A stretch of DNA of 64,000 bases from Oceanospirillum beijerinckii DSM 7166. GTDB taxonomy: Bacteria; Pseudomonadota; Gammaproteobacteria; Pseudomonadales; Halomonadaceae. Below, piece by piece: positions 37,965 to 48,675 of this stretch. The notes beneath the pieces were generated by a model, which was not told the origin of the DNA, did no database searches, and saw nothing but the letters and a program-made list of their open reading frames with translations. The position numbers and the translations under genes are program-made. The stretch lies in the NCBI RefSeq assembly GCF_000422425.1, contig NZ_AULT01000006.1:124001-188000 (forward strand). The letters run 5' to 3'. Within the stretch, counting starts at the first letter, position 1; every line of letters starts with the position of its first letter.

Positions 37965-38711
37965 ATGGATTCCAAAAAAATTAAAAATATGCCACGGCAT
38001 ATTGCCATCATTATGGATGGTAATAACCGATGGGCAAAAAAACGTTTTCTTCCAGGTGTTGCAGGCCACAAAGCTGGAGCGGATGCTGTTCGCGCTGTGA
38101 TCCGTGCCTGTATGCAGCAGGGTGTTGAAGCATTAACCCTATTTGCTTTCAGCAGTGAGAACTGGCAACGACCGGCTCAAGAGGTGAACGCCTTAATGGA
38201 GCTGTTTCTGTTGTCCCTGCGTCGGGAGATTAAACAGCTACACAAGCATAATATTCGCTTGCGGATTATTGGCGAAAAGTCAGGCTTTAGCAGTGACATT
38301 CAGCAGGCCATCGCTGATGCGGAAACACTGACGCAAGATAATACCGCTTTACAGTTAAATGTTGCTGCCAACTATGGCGGGCGCTGGGATATTGCCCAGG
38401 CGGCCCGTCAGTTGGCGCAACAGGTGGCAGAGGGAACACTGCAGCCTGATGACATTACAGAAGAGCAGCTGAGCCGGATGGTTTCACTGCATGATTTACC
38501 TGCTCCCGATCTCTGTATCCGTACCGCCGGAGAGCAGAGAATCAGCAATTTCCTGCTTTGGCAGTTTGCCTACACTGAGTTTTATTACAGCGATTTGCTG
38601 TGGCCTGATTTTCGTGAACAGGCGTTAGTGGAGGCTATAGAAGATTACAGTGGTCGCCAAAGGCGCTTTGGTAAGACCAGTGAGCAGGTTGAAGGAAAAG
38701 TTGATGCTTAA
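37965..38711 (+). CDS. uppS: Undecaprenyl diphosphate synthase
   Basis: UppS makes the C55 lipid carrier for peptidoglycan. The 248-residue product has HIAIIMDGNNRWAKK with the catalytic Asp, TLFAFSSENWQRP and the C-terminal RTAGEQRISNFLLWQ. ATG 37965 (MDSKKIKNMPRH) is preferred; ATG 37989 would also leave the full domain. No strong ribosome site is seen, so coupling to frr is possible. Confidence 0.94.
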   Translation: MDSKKIKNMPRHIAIIMDGNNRWAKKRFLPGVAGHKAGADAVRAVIRACMQQGVEALTLFAFSSENWQRPAQEVNALMELFLLSLRREIKQLHKHNIRLRIIGEKSGFSSDIQQAIADAETLTQDNTALQLNVAANYGGRWDIAQAARQLAQQVAEGTLQPDDITEEQLSRMVSLHDLPAPDLCIRTAGEQRISNFLLWQFAYTEFYYSDLLWPDFREQALVEAIEDYSGRQRRFGKTSEQVEGKVDA

Positions 38712-39519
38712 ACAAAGAATTATAACTGCGTCTATTTTAGCGCCTTTGGCCCTGTGGGGACTGTTTGGTCTGGCTGATGGTTACTATATTTTATTCGTCT
38801 CCCTCATTGTCCTGATAGCTAGCTGGGAATGGGCAAACTTGTCGGGTGCCGATAAAATCGGCTGCCTGCTTTACCCTGCTTCTGTCGGTGTGCTGTTGTT
38901 AGGTTTGAATGCTGTCAGAACTGATACGCTGGGCCTTGTTATTCTCTCCATATCAGCTATTGGCTGGCTCTTTGCTTTTCGCTTTGTCAGGCAGTATCCC
39001 GATAAAAAACGCTGGGCAGGGGTGATGCGCAGGCTCTTGATGGGCTTGGCTGTACTGGTACCTTGCTGGGTTGCCTTTGTTGAACTGAGAACCAGTGAGT
39101 GGCTGGGTAAAGAAGCGCTTCTTTATATCTTGTTGCTGGTATGGTGTGCGGATATTGGGGCTTACTTTGCGGGTAAAAATTTTGGCAAACAGAAGTTGGC
39201 ACCTAAGGTCAGCCCCGGTAAGACTCGGGAGGGGGTCTATGGCGGCATGCTGGCTACTGGTGTGTTGGCAGTACTGGCGGGATCATATTGGCAGCTTAGT
39301 TTCAGCCAGGTTGTTATTCTTGTGCTGGTGACTCTGCTGGTTACTGCTGTATCTGTGCTGGGTGATCTATTGGAAAGTATGGTGAAGCGGTTTAGGGGTA
39401 TTAAGGACAGCAGTAATTTACTGCCAGGGCATGGTGGGGTGATGGATCGTATTGATAGCCTGACTGCGGCAGCGCCTATTTTTGTTCTAAGTCTGAAATT
39501 AACCGGTTTGAGTTTATGA
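38704..39519 (+). CDS. cdsA: Phosphatidate cytidylyltransferase
   Basis: CdsA makes CDP-diacylglycerol, the precursor of all bacterial phospholipids. The 271-residue integral membrane protein has about eight helices and ends with the family signature [20 protein letters not shown] then VMDRIDS. ATG 38704 overlaps the last 8 bases of uppS. The stop overlaps the dxr start (ATGA). Confidence 0.95.
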   Translation: MLKQRIITASILAPLALWGLFGLADGYYILFVSLIVLIASWEWANLSGADKIGCLLYPASVGVLLLGLNAVRTDTLGLVILSISAIGWLFAFRFVRQYPDKKRWAGVMRRLLMGLAVLVPCWVAFVELRTSEWLGKEALLYILLLVWCADIGAYFAGKNFGKQKLAPKVSPGKTREGVYGGMLATGVLAVLAGSYWQLSFSQVVILVLVTLLVTAVSVLGDLLESMVKRFRGIKDSSNLLPGHGGVMDRIDSLTAAAPIFVLSLKLTGLSL

Positions 39520-40730
39520 GTGCTGTCAAACAGATCTGCTTGCTTGGCGGTACAGGTTCCATCGGGCAGAGTACCCTGGATATTATCGCTCGCCACCCCG
39601 GGCGCTATCAGCTGTTTGCGGTATCTGGTTTTAGCCGTGTGGATCGTTTGGCTGAGATCTGTCAGACCTTTAAACCGGTTTATGCTGTGGTGCCTGACAA
39701 TAAAGCACGTACTGCTTTAACGGCTAAAATTACGGGCCTGGATACCCAGGTTTTAGTAGGTGCAGAGGCGCTGGAAGAAGTTTCCCGTGCACCAGAGGTG
39801 GATACCGTGGTAGCCGCTATTGTTGGTGCGGCAGGTTTATTGCCGGCGTTGGCAGCAGTTAAAGCCGGTAAGCGCATCCTGCTGGCCAACAAAGAAGCTC
39901 TGGTGATGTCTGGTCAGTTGTTTATGGATGCGGTAAAGGCCTCTGGTGCCGAGTTGCTGCCTATTGACAGTGAGCACAATGCGATATTTCAGTGTTTACC
40001 TGAATTGGGCACTCATTTTGAGGCTGGTAGCCTGCCGGATCGGGGGGTGCGTCAGATTCTTCTGACGGCATCGGGGGGGCCTTTTCGCACTTTCTCTGCT
40101 GCTGCGCTTGAGCAGGTCACTCCTGAGCAGGCCGTGGCTCATCCGAACTGGTCCATGGGGCAAAAAATATCTGTTGATTCTGCTACCTTGATGAACAAAG
40201 GTCTGGAGTTGATTGAAGCCTGTTGGCTATTTGCGGTACAGCCACAACAGATTCAAGTGGTGGTGCATCCGCAAAGTATTATCCATTCTATGGTCTCCTA
40301 TAATGATGGCTCTGTGATCGCTCAGATGGGTAACCCTGATATGCGCACACCAATCGCCTATGGCCTGGCCTGGCCGGAACGTATCGATGCCGGGGTTGGG
40401 CCGTTGGATCTTTTTCAAGTGGCTCAGCTGGACTTTGAGCCCGCTGACGAGTCCCTGTTTCCCTGTTTGCGTTTGGCAAAAGAGAGTTTCTGTCAGGGGG
40501 GGACCGCTCCGGCAATTTTAAATGCGGCTAATGAAATCGCTGTTGAGGCCTTTCTGCTGCGACATATCGGTTTTACCCAGATAGCTCAACTATGTGAACA
40601 GGCATTAGAAAGCCTGGAGTCTCATTCAGCGAACTCACTTGAGCAGATTCTTGCGGATGATCGCTGTGCCCGCGACTTTAGTCGGCGTTGGCTGGAACGT
40701 TTGCCTGTATCCGGTATCAAAGCGCATTAA
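39516..40730 (+). CDS. dxr: 1-deoxy-D-xylulose 5-phosphate reductoisomerase
   Basis: The enzyme catalyses the committed step of MEP-pathway isoprenoid synthesis. The 404-residue product has the NADPH motif [16 protein letters not shown], the metal/substrate region [15 protein letters not shown] and [24 protein letters not shown] overlaps the cdsA stop. uppS, dxr, ispD and ispF in this window show the route from pyruvate to the undecaprenyl carrier. Confidence 0.96.
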   Translation: MSAVKQICLLGGTGSIGQSTLDIIARHPGRYQLFAVSGFSRVDRLAEICQTFKPVYAVVPDNKARTALTAKITGLDTQVLVGAEALEEVSRAPEVDTVVAAIVGAAGLLPALAAVKAGKRILLANKEALVMSGQLFMDAVKASGAELLPIDSEHNAIFQCLPELGTHFEAGSLPDRGVRQILLTASGGPFRTFSAAALEQVTPEQAVAHPNWSMGQKISVDSATLMNKGLELIEACWLFAVQPQQIQVVVHPQSIIHSMVSYNDGSVIAQMGNPDMRTPIAYGLAWPERIDAGVGPLDLFQVAQLDFEPADESLFPCLRLAKESFCQGGTAPAILNAANEIAVEAFLLRHIGFTQIAQLCEQALESLESHSANSLEQILADDRCARDFSRRWLERLPVSGIKAH

Positions 40731-40751
40731 TAAGAATTTAAGGGCTGCACT

Positions 40752-42107
40752 ATGAGCGTTTTGCATACGGTTCTCTCTCTGATCGTCACGTTGGGCATTC
40801 TGGTCACCGTGCATGAATATGGCCATTTTTGGGTGGCGCGTCGCTGTGGTGTCAAGGTGCTGCGCTTTTCCGTGGGCTTTGGCAAACCACTGTTTAGCTG
40901 GCGTGACAAACAAGATACGGAATACGCAATTGCCTGGATTCCTTTAGGTGGTTACGTCAGTATGCTTGACGAGCGTGAAGCTCCAGTAGACAGCCGGGAT
41001 CTGCATCGTGCTTTTAACCGCCAATCTGTGTGGAAGCGCATTGCTATTGTTGCTGCCGGTCCCCTGGCGAATTTTCTGTTAGCGATTGTAACTTACTGGG
41101 TGTTATTTGCTTCCGGTACGACTGTACTGGCGCCTGTGATTGGTTCTGTAGAAGAAAACTCTGCTGCGGAACGTGCGGGCCTGCCGTCGCAATATGAAAT
41201 TATCTCCGTTGATAGTGAGCCTGTACGCAGTTGGCAGGAGGTAGGCTTGGCTATGTTGGCTCGTGTGGGAGATACCGGGGAAGTAACGCTGGGTCTACAG
41301 GAGTGGCAAGGCTATCGTCAGGAAGAGGTGAGGATACCCATTGAGCGTTGGCTGACCGGTGAGCAGGAGCCGAATCCGTTATCCGACTTGGGTGTGACAC
41401 CCTATCGCCCTGCTATACCGGCTGTTATTGGTCGTGTGATTGAGGGTGGTGCTGCCCAAGCCGCAGGTTTGCAGGTTGGCGACAGGATTCTCAGTGCCAA
41501 TGGCGAAGCGGTAAAAGATTGGCCTCATTGGGTTCAGTTAGTACAAGGTGCGGCAGACAATAAGCTGGAGCTGAATCTGGAGCGTGATGGCAGTCAACAA
41601 CAGTTGGTGTTAATACCGAAGAGTAGAACTCAAGGTGATGGCCGGGTTATCGGTTATATTGGTGCTGCTGCTCAGCCTGGAGAGTGGCCGGAGGGCATGG
41701 TACGTTCAATCAATTATGGGATCATTGAGTCTGTAGGTCAGGCTACGGTGAAAACCTGGGATATGATTGGCTTGACCTTAGACTCAATTCGTAAAATGAT
41801 TGTTGGCCTTATTTCGGTTGATAATCTGAGCGGCCCTATTACGATTGCCAAGGTGGCCAGTGATTCTGCTAAAAGTGGTCTGGAAAGCTTTTTAATGTTT
41901 CTGGCCTATATCAGTATTAGTCTAGGCGTTCTGAATCTTCTGCCTATTCCTATTTTAGATGGCGGACACCTGTTATTTTACCTGGTGGAAGCGGTTACGG
42001 GACGTGCTGTACCGGAAAAAGCACAGCAGTTTGGGTTACGCATCGGCATGGTTCTGCTGGGCAGTCTGATGTTAATTGCTTTTTATAACGATTTGATGCG
42101 CCTGTAA
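40752..42107 (+). CDS. rseP: Site-2 intramembrane metalloprotease RseP
   Basis: RseP cuts the anti-sigma factor RseA after DegS in the envelope stress response. In the 451-residue product the zinc motif HEYGHF starts at His21 in the first helix, two PDZ domains lie around residues 120-210 and 215-300, and the second metal ligand block is LLPIPILDGGHLLF. It precedes bamA, the usual arrangement. Confidence 0.96.
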   Translation: MSVLHTVLSLIVTLGILVTVHEYGHFWVARRCGVKVLRFSVGFGKPLFSWRDKQDTEYAIAWIPLGGYVSMLDEREAPVDSRDLHRAFNRQSVWKRIAIVAAGPLANFLLAIVTYWVLFASGTTVLAPVIGSVEENSAAERAGLPSQYEIISVDSEPVRSWQEVGLAMLARVGDTGEVTLGLQEWQGYRQEEVRIPIERWLTGEQEPNPLSDLGVTPYRPAIPAVIGRVIEGGAAQAAGLQVGDRILSANGEAVKDWPHWVQLVQGAADNKLELNLERDGSQQQLVLIPKSRTQGDGRVIGYIGAAAQPGEWPEGMVRSINYGIIESVGQATVKTWDMIGLTLDSIRKMIVGLISVDNLSGPITIAKVASDSAKSGLESFLMFLAYISISLGVLNLLPIPILDGGHLLFYLVEAVTGRAVPEKAQQFGLRIGMVLLGSLMLIAFYNDLMRL

Positions 42108-42117
42108 CAGGCGCTTT

Positions 42118-44469
42118 ATGGATAAGTTAGCCATGAAGTCTTGGAAAAAACGATTGTTGCCGGTGTGTATTTCGGCCGTTTTATCAGGCCTGCCGGTATC
42201 AGCGTATTCGGCCAATTATGTATTTGATGATCTTCTGGTAGAAGGTTTGCAGCGGGTGACATCGGGCGAGGTATACAGTTCTTTCCCAATCAAACCAAAG
42301 GTTACTGTGACTAAAGAGGAGTTAGTTGCGGCAAGTAAGCAGTTGTTTGCTACGGGCTTATTTGACGATGTGAGCCTGGAGCGGGATGGTTCCCTGTTGC
42401 TGTTGGTTGTGAAGGAGCGCCCTTCGATTGACAAGATTCATATCAATGGGAATGACAAAATCAAGGATGAACAACTTGAAGCTGGTTTGGCGCAATCCGG
42501 TCTGAAAGAGGGGCAGATTTTTCAGCGGGTTGCTCTTGAGCAGGTAGAGTTGGATCTTGAGCGCATGTATCACGCTCAGGGACGCTATAGTGCCAGTATT
42601 AACACTGAAGTGGAAACACTGCCGGGTAACAGGGTGGTCCTGAATGTTAATATCAATGAAGGCGATGTTGCGACTATTCGTCATATTAACTTTACCGGTA
42701 ATGATCGTTTTGACAATGAAGAGTTGATGAAGCGCTTTGAGCTGGAGCCTAAACAGCCCTGGTCACTGTTTTCCTCTGCCAGTCAATATTCCCAACCTAA
42801 GTTGCAAGGGGATTTGGAGCGTTTGCGTAATTGGTATCTGGATAGGGGATACCTGAAGTTTAATACTGACTCCACGCAGGTTTCGGTCAGCCCGGATCGT
42901 TTGGATATTTATGTCACGGTCAATGTCACCGAGGGTGATGTTTATAATATACGTGAGATCAAACTTGCAGGTGATCTGGTCGTTGATCCTGATGAGATTT
43001 TAGACCTGGTAGAGTTGGCACCTGGTGAACCTTTTTCTGGCACCAAGCTGGAAAATACCCGGGAAGCCATTCGTAAACGTTTAGGTAAAGAAGGTTTTAC
43101 GTTTGCCAATGTTACTTCTATTCCAGAAGAGCATGACGATCAGACGGTCACTCTGACCTTTGCGGTCTCCCCAGGTAAACGAACTTACGTACGTCGTATT
43201 AACTTTACTGGCAATGTCACCACTAAAGATGAGGTGCTGCGCCGTGAAATTACTCAGATGGAAGCGGGATCTGCTTCCACCGATGCGATTAAAAATTCCA
43301 AGGTGCGCCTGGAACGTTTGGGCTATTTTAAAAACGTTCAGGTGGAAACACCACGGGTACCTGGTGTTGATGACCTGATTGATGTGAACTTCTCTGTAGA
43401 AGAACAGCCATCCGGCAGCTTGAACGCATCAGTCGGTTACTCGGAAAACAGCGGTATTATTTTCGGTGCAGGCGTTAAACAGAACAACTTTTTGGGTACC
43501 GGTAACAATGTTTCCTTCTCGGTGAATAAGAGTGACTCAGTTCAGAAAATGGATATATCTGTGCTTGATCCTTATTTTACATTGGACGGAGTGAGCCGGG
43601 GTATCAGCGTCTTCTATCAGGAAAGCGATCTGGAAGAGGAAGATATCAGCGGCTTCTCCACCGATTCCTTTGGTACCAAAATGACTTTTGGCTACCCGAT
43701 TTCTGAAACGGCTCGTTTAGGCATGACTGTCGGTGCAGAAAATATCAAGGTGCATACAGGGGATGAACCTGTAGCAGAAGTACTTGATTTTATCGCCACT
43801 GAGGGTGATCAGCACACTGCATTTAAGATCGGTGGTTTTATGACCGATAACCGCCTTAACCGGGGGGTGTTAGCCACAGCAGGAAGTTATCAGCGCTTAT
43901 CGGCTGAAGTGACGATTCCTGGCAGTGATATGAACTTCTATAAGATTGATTATAAAGGGCGTTATCTGCATGCCTTCAATGATGACTTTTCATTGAAATT
44001 CCGTACAGATTTAGCTTATGCGAATGCCTTTGGTAATAGCAATCAGCTACCGTTTTATGAGCACTACTTTTCGGGTGGCCTGGGTTCCGTTCGTGGTTTC
44101 GAGGCGAACTCTCTGGGGCCGATGAGTACCCCAACGGTTGACGGGGATGACCCCAGTGCATTTGGCGGTAACGTCCTGATCGAAGCGGGCATTGAGCTGA
44201 TCTATCCATTGTGGTTTATTGAAGATCGCAGCTCGTTACAAACGACAGCCTTTATTGATGCCGGTAATGTTTTTGCCACTAAATGCAGTTCCGTATCTGA
44301 AAACTGTACCAAAGGTATTGAGTTGGATGAGTTAAGGATGTCTGTCGGTGTCGGCTTAACCTGGCTTTCCCCAATCGGACCGCTTGATTTTAGTATTGCA
44401 AAACCTATAAATGATAAGTCTGGAGATGATACTCAGTTCCTCCAGTTTAGTATCGGGCAAACTTTCTGA
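42118..44469 (+). CDS. bamA: Outer membrane protein assembly factor BamA
   Basis: BamA is the Omp85-type core of the beta-barrel assembly machine. The 783-residue product has a signal peptide (cut near VSAYSA), five POTRA domains (residues about 30-440) and a C-terminal 16-strand barrel with the conserved GSVRGFEANSLGP loop and terminal SIGQTF (aromatic end). ATG 42118 is used; ATG 42133 (MKSWKK) is an equally plausible start. The start overlaps the rseP operon region. Confidence 0.95.
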   Translation: MDKLAMKSWKKRLLPVCISAVLSGLPVSAYSANYVFDDLLVEGLQRVTSGEVYSSFPIKPKVTVTKEELVAASKQLFATGLFDDVSLERDGSLLLLVVKERPSIDKIHINGNDKIKDEQLEAGLAQSGLKEGQIFQRVALEQVELDLERMYHAQGRYSASINTEVETLPGNRVVLNVNINEGDVATIRHINFTGNDRFDNEELMKRFELEPKQPWSLFSSASQYSQPKLQGDLERLRNWYLDRGYLKFNTDSTQVSVSPDRLDIYVTVNVTEGDVYNIREIKLAGDLVVDPDEILDLVELAPGEPFSGTKLENTREAIRKRLGKEGFTFANVTSIPEEHDDQTVTLTFAVSPGKRTYVRRINFTGNVTTKDEVLRREITQMEAGSASTDAIKNSKVRLERLGYFKNVQVETPRVPGVDDLIDVNFSVEEQPSGSLNASVGYSENSGIIFGAGVKQNNFLGTGNNVSFSVNKSDSVQKMDISVLDPYFTLDGVSRGISVFYQESDLEEEDISGFSTDSFGTKMTFGYPISETARLGMTVGAENIKVHTGDEPVAEVLDFIATEGDQHTAFKIGGFMTDNRLNRGVLATAGSYQRLSAEVTIPGSDMNFYKIDYKGRYLHAFNDDFSLKFRTDLAYANAFGNSNQLPFYEHYFSGGLGSVRGFEANSLGPMSTPTVDGDDPSAFGGNVLIEAGIELIYPLWFIEDRSSLQTTAFIDAGNVFATKCSSVSENCTKGIELDELRMSVGVGLTWLSPIGPLDFSIAKPINDKSGDDTQFLQFSIGQTF

Positions 44470-44484
44470 TAACCAAGGATTAAA

Positions 44485-45018
44485 ATGATGTTTTTAAAGC
44501 CTTTTTTAAAACGTTATGTTGGGGTTTTATTGCTGAGTCTGCTGCCAGGGTTTGCTATGGCTGCTGACCAGACAATTGCAGTATTGGATTGGCGTGCTGC
44601 ACTTCTGGGGACAGAACAGGCTAAAAGTGAGTTTGAAAAAATTCGTAACTCTTTGAGTGGCGATGAAAAAGAGATTCGTGAGCTGGCAGAGCAAGCACGC
44701 AAACTGCAGGAACGCCTAAAAAAAGAAGCTGACAAGCTGAGCGATGATGATAAGCGTCAACTGAGTAAAGAGATCCAGGAGAAGGCGGAAGAATATCAGT
44801 TCCTGGGGCAGCGCCTGAAAAAAGAACAGCGCCAACAGCAGGAAGCTTATATTCGTAATGCTCGTTTGATGCTGGATGATGCGGTACGTGCAGTCATTGA
44901 AAAAGCAAAGATTGATCTGTTACTTGATCGTCAGGCGGTGACTTTTGTTAAACCTGAATTGGATGTAACTCAGGCGGTAATCAAAGAACTGAACGTACTA
45001 CAGAAAAAGGGTAAGTAA
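44485..45018 (+). CDS. skp: Periplasmic chaperone Skp (OmpH)
   Basis: Skp holds unfolded outer-membrane proteins for BamA. The 177-residue product has a signal peptide (GFAMAADQ cut) and a long, lysine- and glutamate-rich coiled coil (residues about 45-125), the tentacle of the trimer. ATGATG start follows AAGGA. Its place between bamA and lpxD is classic. Confidence 0.94.
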   Translation: MMFLKPFLKRYVGVLLLSLLPGFAMAADQTIAVLDWRAALLGTEQAKSEFEKIRNSLSGDEKEIRELAEQARKLQERLKKEADKLSDDDKRQLSKEIQEKAEEYQFLGQRLKKEQRQQQEAYIRNARLMLDDAVRAVIEKAKIDLLLDRQAVTFVKPELDVTQAVIKELNVLQKKGK

Positions 45019-45020
45019 GC

Positions 45021-46058
45021 GTGCCAAACGCCTATCGCCTGCAAGAACTGGCTGATTTGTTAGATGCCGAGATTTCCGGTGATCCAGATTACCTGATTAC
45101 AGGTTTGGGGACATTGGAAACAGGTCGGTCAGGGCAGCTGAGTTTTTTAGCCAACAACAACTATCTGAAATATCTGTCGGCGACTCAGGCCGGAGCTGTA
45201 TTGCTAAAGGCTGAGCTGGCGCAGCAGTGCCCCACTCATTGCCTGTTAGTGGACAATCCTTACGTGGCATTTGCAAGGGTCAGTCAACTGTTTGACCCTA
45301 TGGCAAATGTAACGGCGGGTATTCATGATTCTGCCGTGATTCATCCTACTGCTCAAATCTCAGATGATGTCACGATTGATGCTGGTGTGGTTATTGATGC
45401 CGGTGTTGTACTGGCAAAGGGTTGTGTTATCGGCGCTAATACGGTTATCGGCAGGGATTGTCAATTGGGTGAGGGGTGTCACTTGCATCCCAATGTGACA
45501 CTTTACCACGGCGTCACTTTAGGTCAGCAGGTCAGGATACACAGCAGCGCTGTTATTGGTGGCGATGGTTTTGGTTTCGCTAATGAAAATGGTAATTGGA
45601 TCAAGATTGCTCAGCTGGGTGGTGTTATCATAGGCGACCATGTCGAGATAGGTGCAAATACCAATATTGATCGTGGTGCTTTGGATGATACTGTAATCGG
45701 CAATCAGGTGATTATCGATAGCCAGGTACAGATTGCCCATAATGTTAAAATAGGTGATGGCACCGCGATTGCCGGTTGTGTTGGTATAGCAGGTAGTTCA
45801 CGAATAGGACGTTACTGTCTTATTGGTGGAGCGTCTAATATTGCAGGGCATATTAGCATCTGTGATGGCGTGACTATCACTATGGCAACCAGTGTAACAG
45901 GCAATATTACCCGTAAAGGTAGTTACTCATCAGGTACTACGGCGGTATCAACTCCGCAATGGCGTAAAAATACGGTGCGTTTTGCTCAACTGGATCAGTT
46001 AGCTAAGTCTGTGCGTAAGCTGGAAAAACAGGCTGGATTGAAAAAAGCTTCTGAATAA
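45021..46058 (+). CDS. lpxD: UDP-3-O-acyl-glucosamine N-acyltransferase
   Basis: LpxD adds the second 3-hydroxyacyl chain in lipid A synthesis. The 345-residue product has an N-terminal uridine-binding domain (LQELADLLDAEISGDPD), then a left-handed parallel helix built from many hexapeptide repeats with the catalytic-type His in GGDGFGFANENG and QIAHNVKIG. The start is GTG 45021, two bases after skp. A terminator follows before fabZ. Confidence 0.95.
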   Translation: MPNAYRLQELADLLDAEISGDPDYLITGLGTLETGRSGQLSFLANNNYLKYLSATQAGAVLLKAELAQQCPTHCLLVDNPYVAFARVSQLFDPMANVTAGIHDSAVIHPTAQISDDVTIDAGVVIDAGVVLAKGCVIGANTVIGRDCQLGEGCHLHPNVTLYHGVTLGQQVRIHSSAVIGGDGFGFANENGNWIKIAQLGGVIIGDHVEIGANTNIDRGALDDTVIGNQVIIDSQVQIAHNVKIGDGTAIAGCVGIAGSSRIGRYCLIGGASNIAGHISICDGVTITMATSVTGNITRKGSYSSGTTAVSTPQWRKNTVRFAQLDQLAKSVRKLEKQAGLKKASE

Positions 46059-46082
46059 GCATTTAATAAGAGATTTATATAC

Positions 46083-46115
46083 GCCTGCGACCCGGTATGG
46101 TGCGCAGGCTTTTTT
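46083..46115 (+). terminator. Intrinsic terminator between lpxD and fabZ
   Basis: GCCTGCG (46083-46089) and CGCAGGC (46103-46109) form a 7-bp stem followed by TTTTTT. It may attenuate the transcript, since fabZ starts only 13 bases past it; a fabZ promoter must then lie within or upstream of it. Confidence 0.75.
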
Positions 46116-46127
46116 GAGGTTGAATCA

Positions 46128-46571
46128 ATGGTAATGGACATTAACGAAATTAAAGAATATCTACCACACCGCTACCCTTTCCTATTGGTGGATCGTGTTG
46201 TAGAGCTGGAACTTGGCGAGTCCATTGTCGCCTATAAGAATGTTACCGTTAATGAACCTTTTTTTAATGGCCACTTTCCTCATCATCCGGTCATGCCTGG
46301 CGTACTGATTATCGAAGCGATGGCGCAGGCTGCAGGTGTGCTGGGCTTTAAAACTATGGATAAGAAACCTGCAGACGGAAGCATTTATTACTTTGTTGGC
46401 AGTGATAAAGTACGCTTTAAGCGTCCTGTAACACCGGGTGACCAGCTGAAGCTGGAGGCCAGTGTGATAGGTAAGCCTCGTCGTGGAATCTGGCGCTTCG
46501 AATGCCGTGCTACTGTTGATGGCGAGCTGGCTTGTGAAGGGACAATTTTGTGTGCAGAGAGAGCCCTGTGA
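46128..46571 (+). CDS. fabZ: 3-hydroxyacyl-[ACP] dehydratase
   Basis: FabZ dehydrates 3-hydroxyacyl-ACP in fatty-acid elongation. The 147-residue hot-dog protein has [13 protein letters not shown] and [22 protein letters not shown] with the catalytic His and Glu. The start is ATG 46128; ATG 46134 also fits. It overlaps the lpxA start (GTGA at 46568-46571). Confidence 0.96.
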   Translation: MVMDINEIKEYLPHRYPFLLVDRVVELELGESIVAYKNVTVNEPFFNGHFPHHPVMPGVLIIEAMAQAAGVLGFKTMDKKPADGSIYYFVGSDKVRFKRPVTPGDQLKLEASVIGKPRRGIWRFECRATVDGELACEGTILCAERAL

Positions 46572-47341
46572 GTTTAATTCACCCCACAGCAATCATAGAT
46601 CCATCGGCGGTAATCGCCGATGGTGTAGAGATTGGGCCCTACTCTATTATTGGGCCCGATGTCGAAATCGGCTCTGGTACCTGGATAGGACCCCATGTGG
46701 TGATCGCGCGACTGACCACCATCGGCAAGGGGAATAAGATTTACCAGTTTTCATCAGTAGGTGAAGATTGTCAGGACAAGAAATACGCTGGTGAGCCGAC
46801 ACGTCTGATTATTGGCGACAATAATGTGATTCGTGAAGGTTGTTCCCTGCACCGTGGTACGGTGCAGGATAACGGTATTACAGTGATCGGCAATAATAAT
46901 TTACTGATGACCTGTGTGCATATCGCTCATGATTGTGTCATTGGGGATAACACCATTATTGCCTCCGACGCGGCCATTGCCGGCCATGTGAAAATTGATG
47001 ACTGGGCGATTGTGGGAGGCGCTTCTGCAATTCATCAGTTCTGTCATATCGGTGCTCATGCCATGTGTGGTGGCAGCACCTATGTTTCCAAAGATATTCC
47101 GGCTTATCTGATGGTTACTGGCAATCCTGCACAAGCTCACGGTATGAATGTTGAGGGCTTAAAGCGCCGTGGTTTTAGCTCAGACAGTATCAGTGATCTG
47201 CGTAAAGCCTATAAAATGGTCTACCGACAGGGTTTGCGCTTGGAAACGGCTATTGCTGAGATTGAATCCGGTGATGTATCGTCTGAGCTGCAGGTATTTG
47301 TTGACTCTTTAAAAGCATCGACCCGAGGCATTGTTCGTTAA
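46568..47341 (+). CDS. lpxA: UDP-N-acetylglucosamine acyltransferase
   Basis: LpxA begins lipid A synthesis. The 257-residue product starts at GTG 46568, inside the fabZ stop (gTGA), which gives [22 protein letters not shown], the normal beginning. Hexapeptide repeats follow. The catalytic His lies in [11 protein letters not shown], and QVAGH-type [14 protein letters not shown] and [13 protein letters not shown] are present. Confidence 0.95.
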   Translation: MSLIHPTAIIDPSAVIADGVEIGPYSIIGPDVEIGSGTWIGPHVVIARLTTIGKGNKIYQFSSVGEDCQDKKYAGEPTRLIIGDNNVIREGCSLHRGTVQDNGITVIGNNNLLMTCVHIAHDCVIGDNTIIASDAAIAGHVKIDDWAIVGGASAIHQFCHIGAHAMCGGSTYVSKDIPAYLMVTGNPAQAHGMNVEGLKRRGFSSDSISDLRKAYKMVYRQGLRLETAIAEIESGDVSSELQVFVDSLKASTRGIVR

Positions 47342-47349
47342 GCCGCTTT

Positions 47350-48597
47350 ATGATGACATCACCTGCCTCCCCTGTTAATCCAGTCTTATCTGTGTCTGAT
47401 ACTCATATACCCGCCTCAGGCAAACCGTTGCGCATTGTTATTGTAGCCGGTGAATTGTCAGGGGATATCCTGGGGGCTGGCTTGATAAAAGCACTCAAAC
47501 GAAAATACCCGGATGCGGAATTTTTGGGTATCGGCGGTCCTCGCATGCAAGCAGAAGGTTTTGTCAGTCACTGGTCGATGGACCGCCTTTCTGTGATGGG
47601 GCTGGTGGAAGTACTGGGGCGACTGCGCGAACTGTTAAGTATTCGTAAAGAAGTACGTGATCTTTGCCTGCGGGAAAAGCCGGATCTGTTTATCGGTATC
47701 GATGCACCGGACTTTAACCTGACGCTGGAAGGCTGGGTGCGTGAAGCCGGTATTCCTGTGGTACATTACGTTTCACCTTCTGTGTGGGCTTGGAAGCAGG
47801 GGCGATTGAAGAAGATTGCCCGCTGTGTTGACCATATGCTGACACTGCTGCCTTTTGAACCAGATTACTACCATAGATTTAATATCCCCGTGACCTTTGT
47901 TGGTCACCCTCTGGCCGATGAAATTTCACTGGATGTTGATCAAAAAACTGCTCGCCAGCAGCTGGGTTTACCTAGTGGTATTCCTGTGCTTGCGCTGTTG
48001 CCTGGTAGCCGTAGCAGTGAAGTGAAATACCTGGCTGAGCCTTTTATTCAGGCCGCTCAGCGGTGCTGCCAGCAACTGGATAATCTGCAAGTGGCTGTGC
48101 CTTGTGCCAATGCCAGGCGCAGGGAGCAGATTGAACAGCAGCTGGATCAGATACCGGCTGATATCCGTCGTCGTATCCGACTCTATGATGGTCAATCCCG
48201 TGAGATAATGGCCGCATCCGACGCCGTACTGTTGGCTTCAGGTACCGCCGCGCTTGAAGCGATGCTAATGAAGAAGCCCGTGGTTGTGGCTTATAAGATG
48301 GCGGCACTGAGTCATGCCATTATCAGCCGTATGCTGAAAGTGGATTATGTTTCTCTGCCGAATCTGATTGCCAATGAGGCATTGATTCCTGAATTGATTC
48401 AGAGTCAGGTAACATCAGAAAATCTCAGTCGCGAAATGCTGGACAGACTGACGCAGCCGGAAAAATATCAACCGTTGGTGGATCGTTTTTATCAGATGCA
48501 TCATGATCTGCGCCGGGATGCCAGTGTGAAAGCCGCCGATGCTGTTGAGTCAGTGCTTCTGGGTACTGCAGTTAAAAACCCTACACCGGCAGATTAA
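47350..48597 (+). CDS. lpxB: Lipid-A-disaccharide synthase
   Basis: LpxB joins UDP-2,3-diacylglucosamine and lipid X at the inner membrane. The 415-residue product has the GT19 pattern: IVAGELSGDILGAGLI, FLGIGGPRMQAEGF, HYVSPSVWAWKQGR and LPGSRSSEVK. An N-terminal run of about 28 Ser/Pro/Thr-rich residues precedes the domain, so a later start is possible, though no better ATG was found. It completes the D-Z-A-B lipid A cluster. Confidence 0.95.
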   Translation: MMTSPASPVNPVLSVSDTHIPASGKPLRIVIVAGELSGDILGAGLIKALKRKYPDAEFLGIGGPRMQAEGFVSHWSMDRLSVMGLVEVLGRLRELLSIRKEVRDLCLREKPDLFIGIDAPDFNLTLEGWVREAGIPVVHYVSPSVWAWKQGRLKKIARCVDHMLTLLPFEPDYYHRFNIPVTFVGHPLADEISLDVDQKTARQQLGLPSGIPVLALLPGSRSSEVKYLAEPFIQAAQRCCQQLDNLQVAVPCANARRREQIEQQLDQIPADIRRRIRLYDGQSREIMAASDAVLLASGTAALEAMLMKKPVVVAYKMAALSHAIISRMLKVDYVSLPNLIANEALIPELIQSQVTSENLSREMLDRLTQPEKYQPLVDRFYQMHHDLRRDASVKAADAVESVLLGTAVKNPTPAD

Positions 48598-48675
48598 GGT
48601 ATTTGCGTTAACTATTGTTATTTAGGCAAACTCATTTCGTTCACTTCCCAGGCTTAACGGCAGATAAAATCCGCG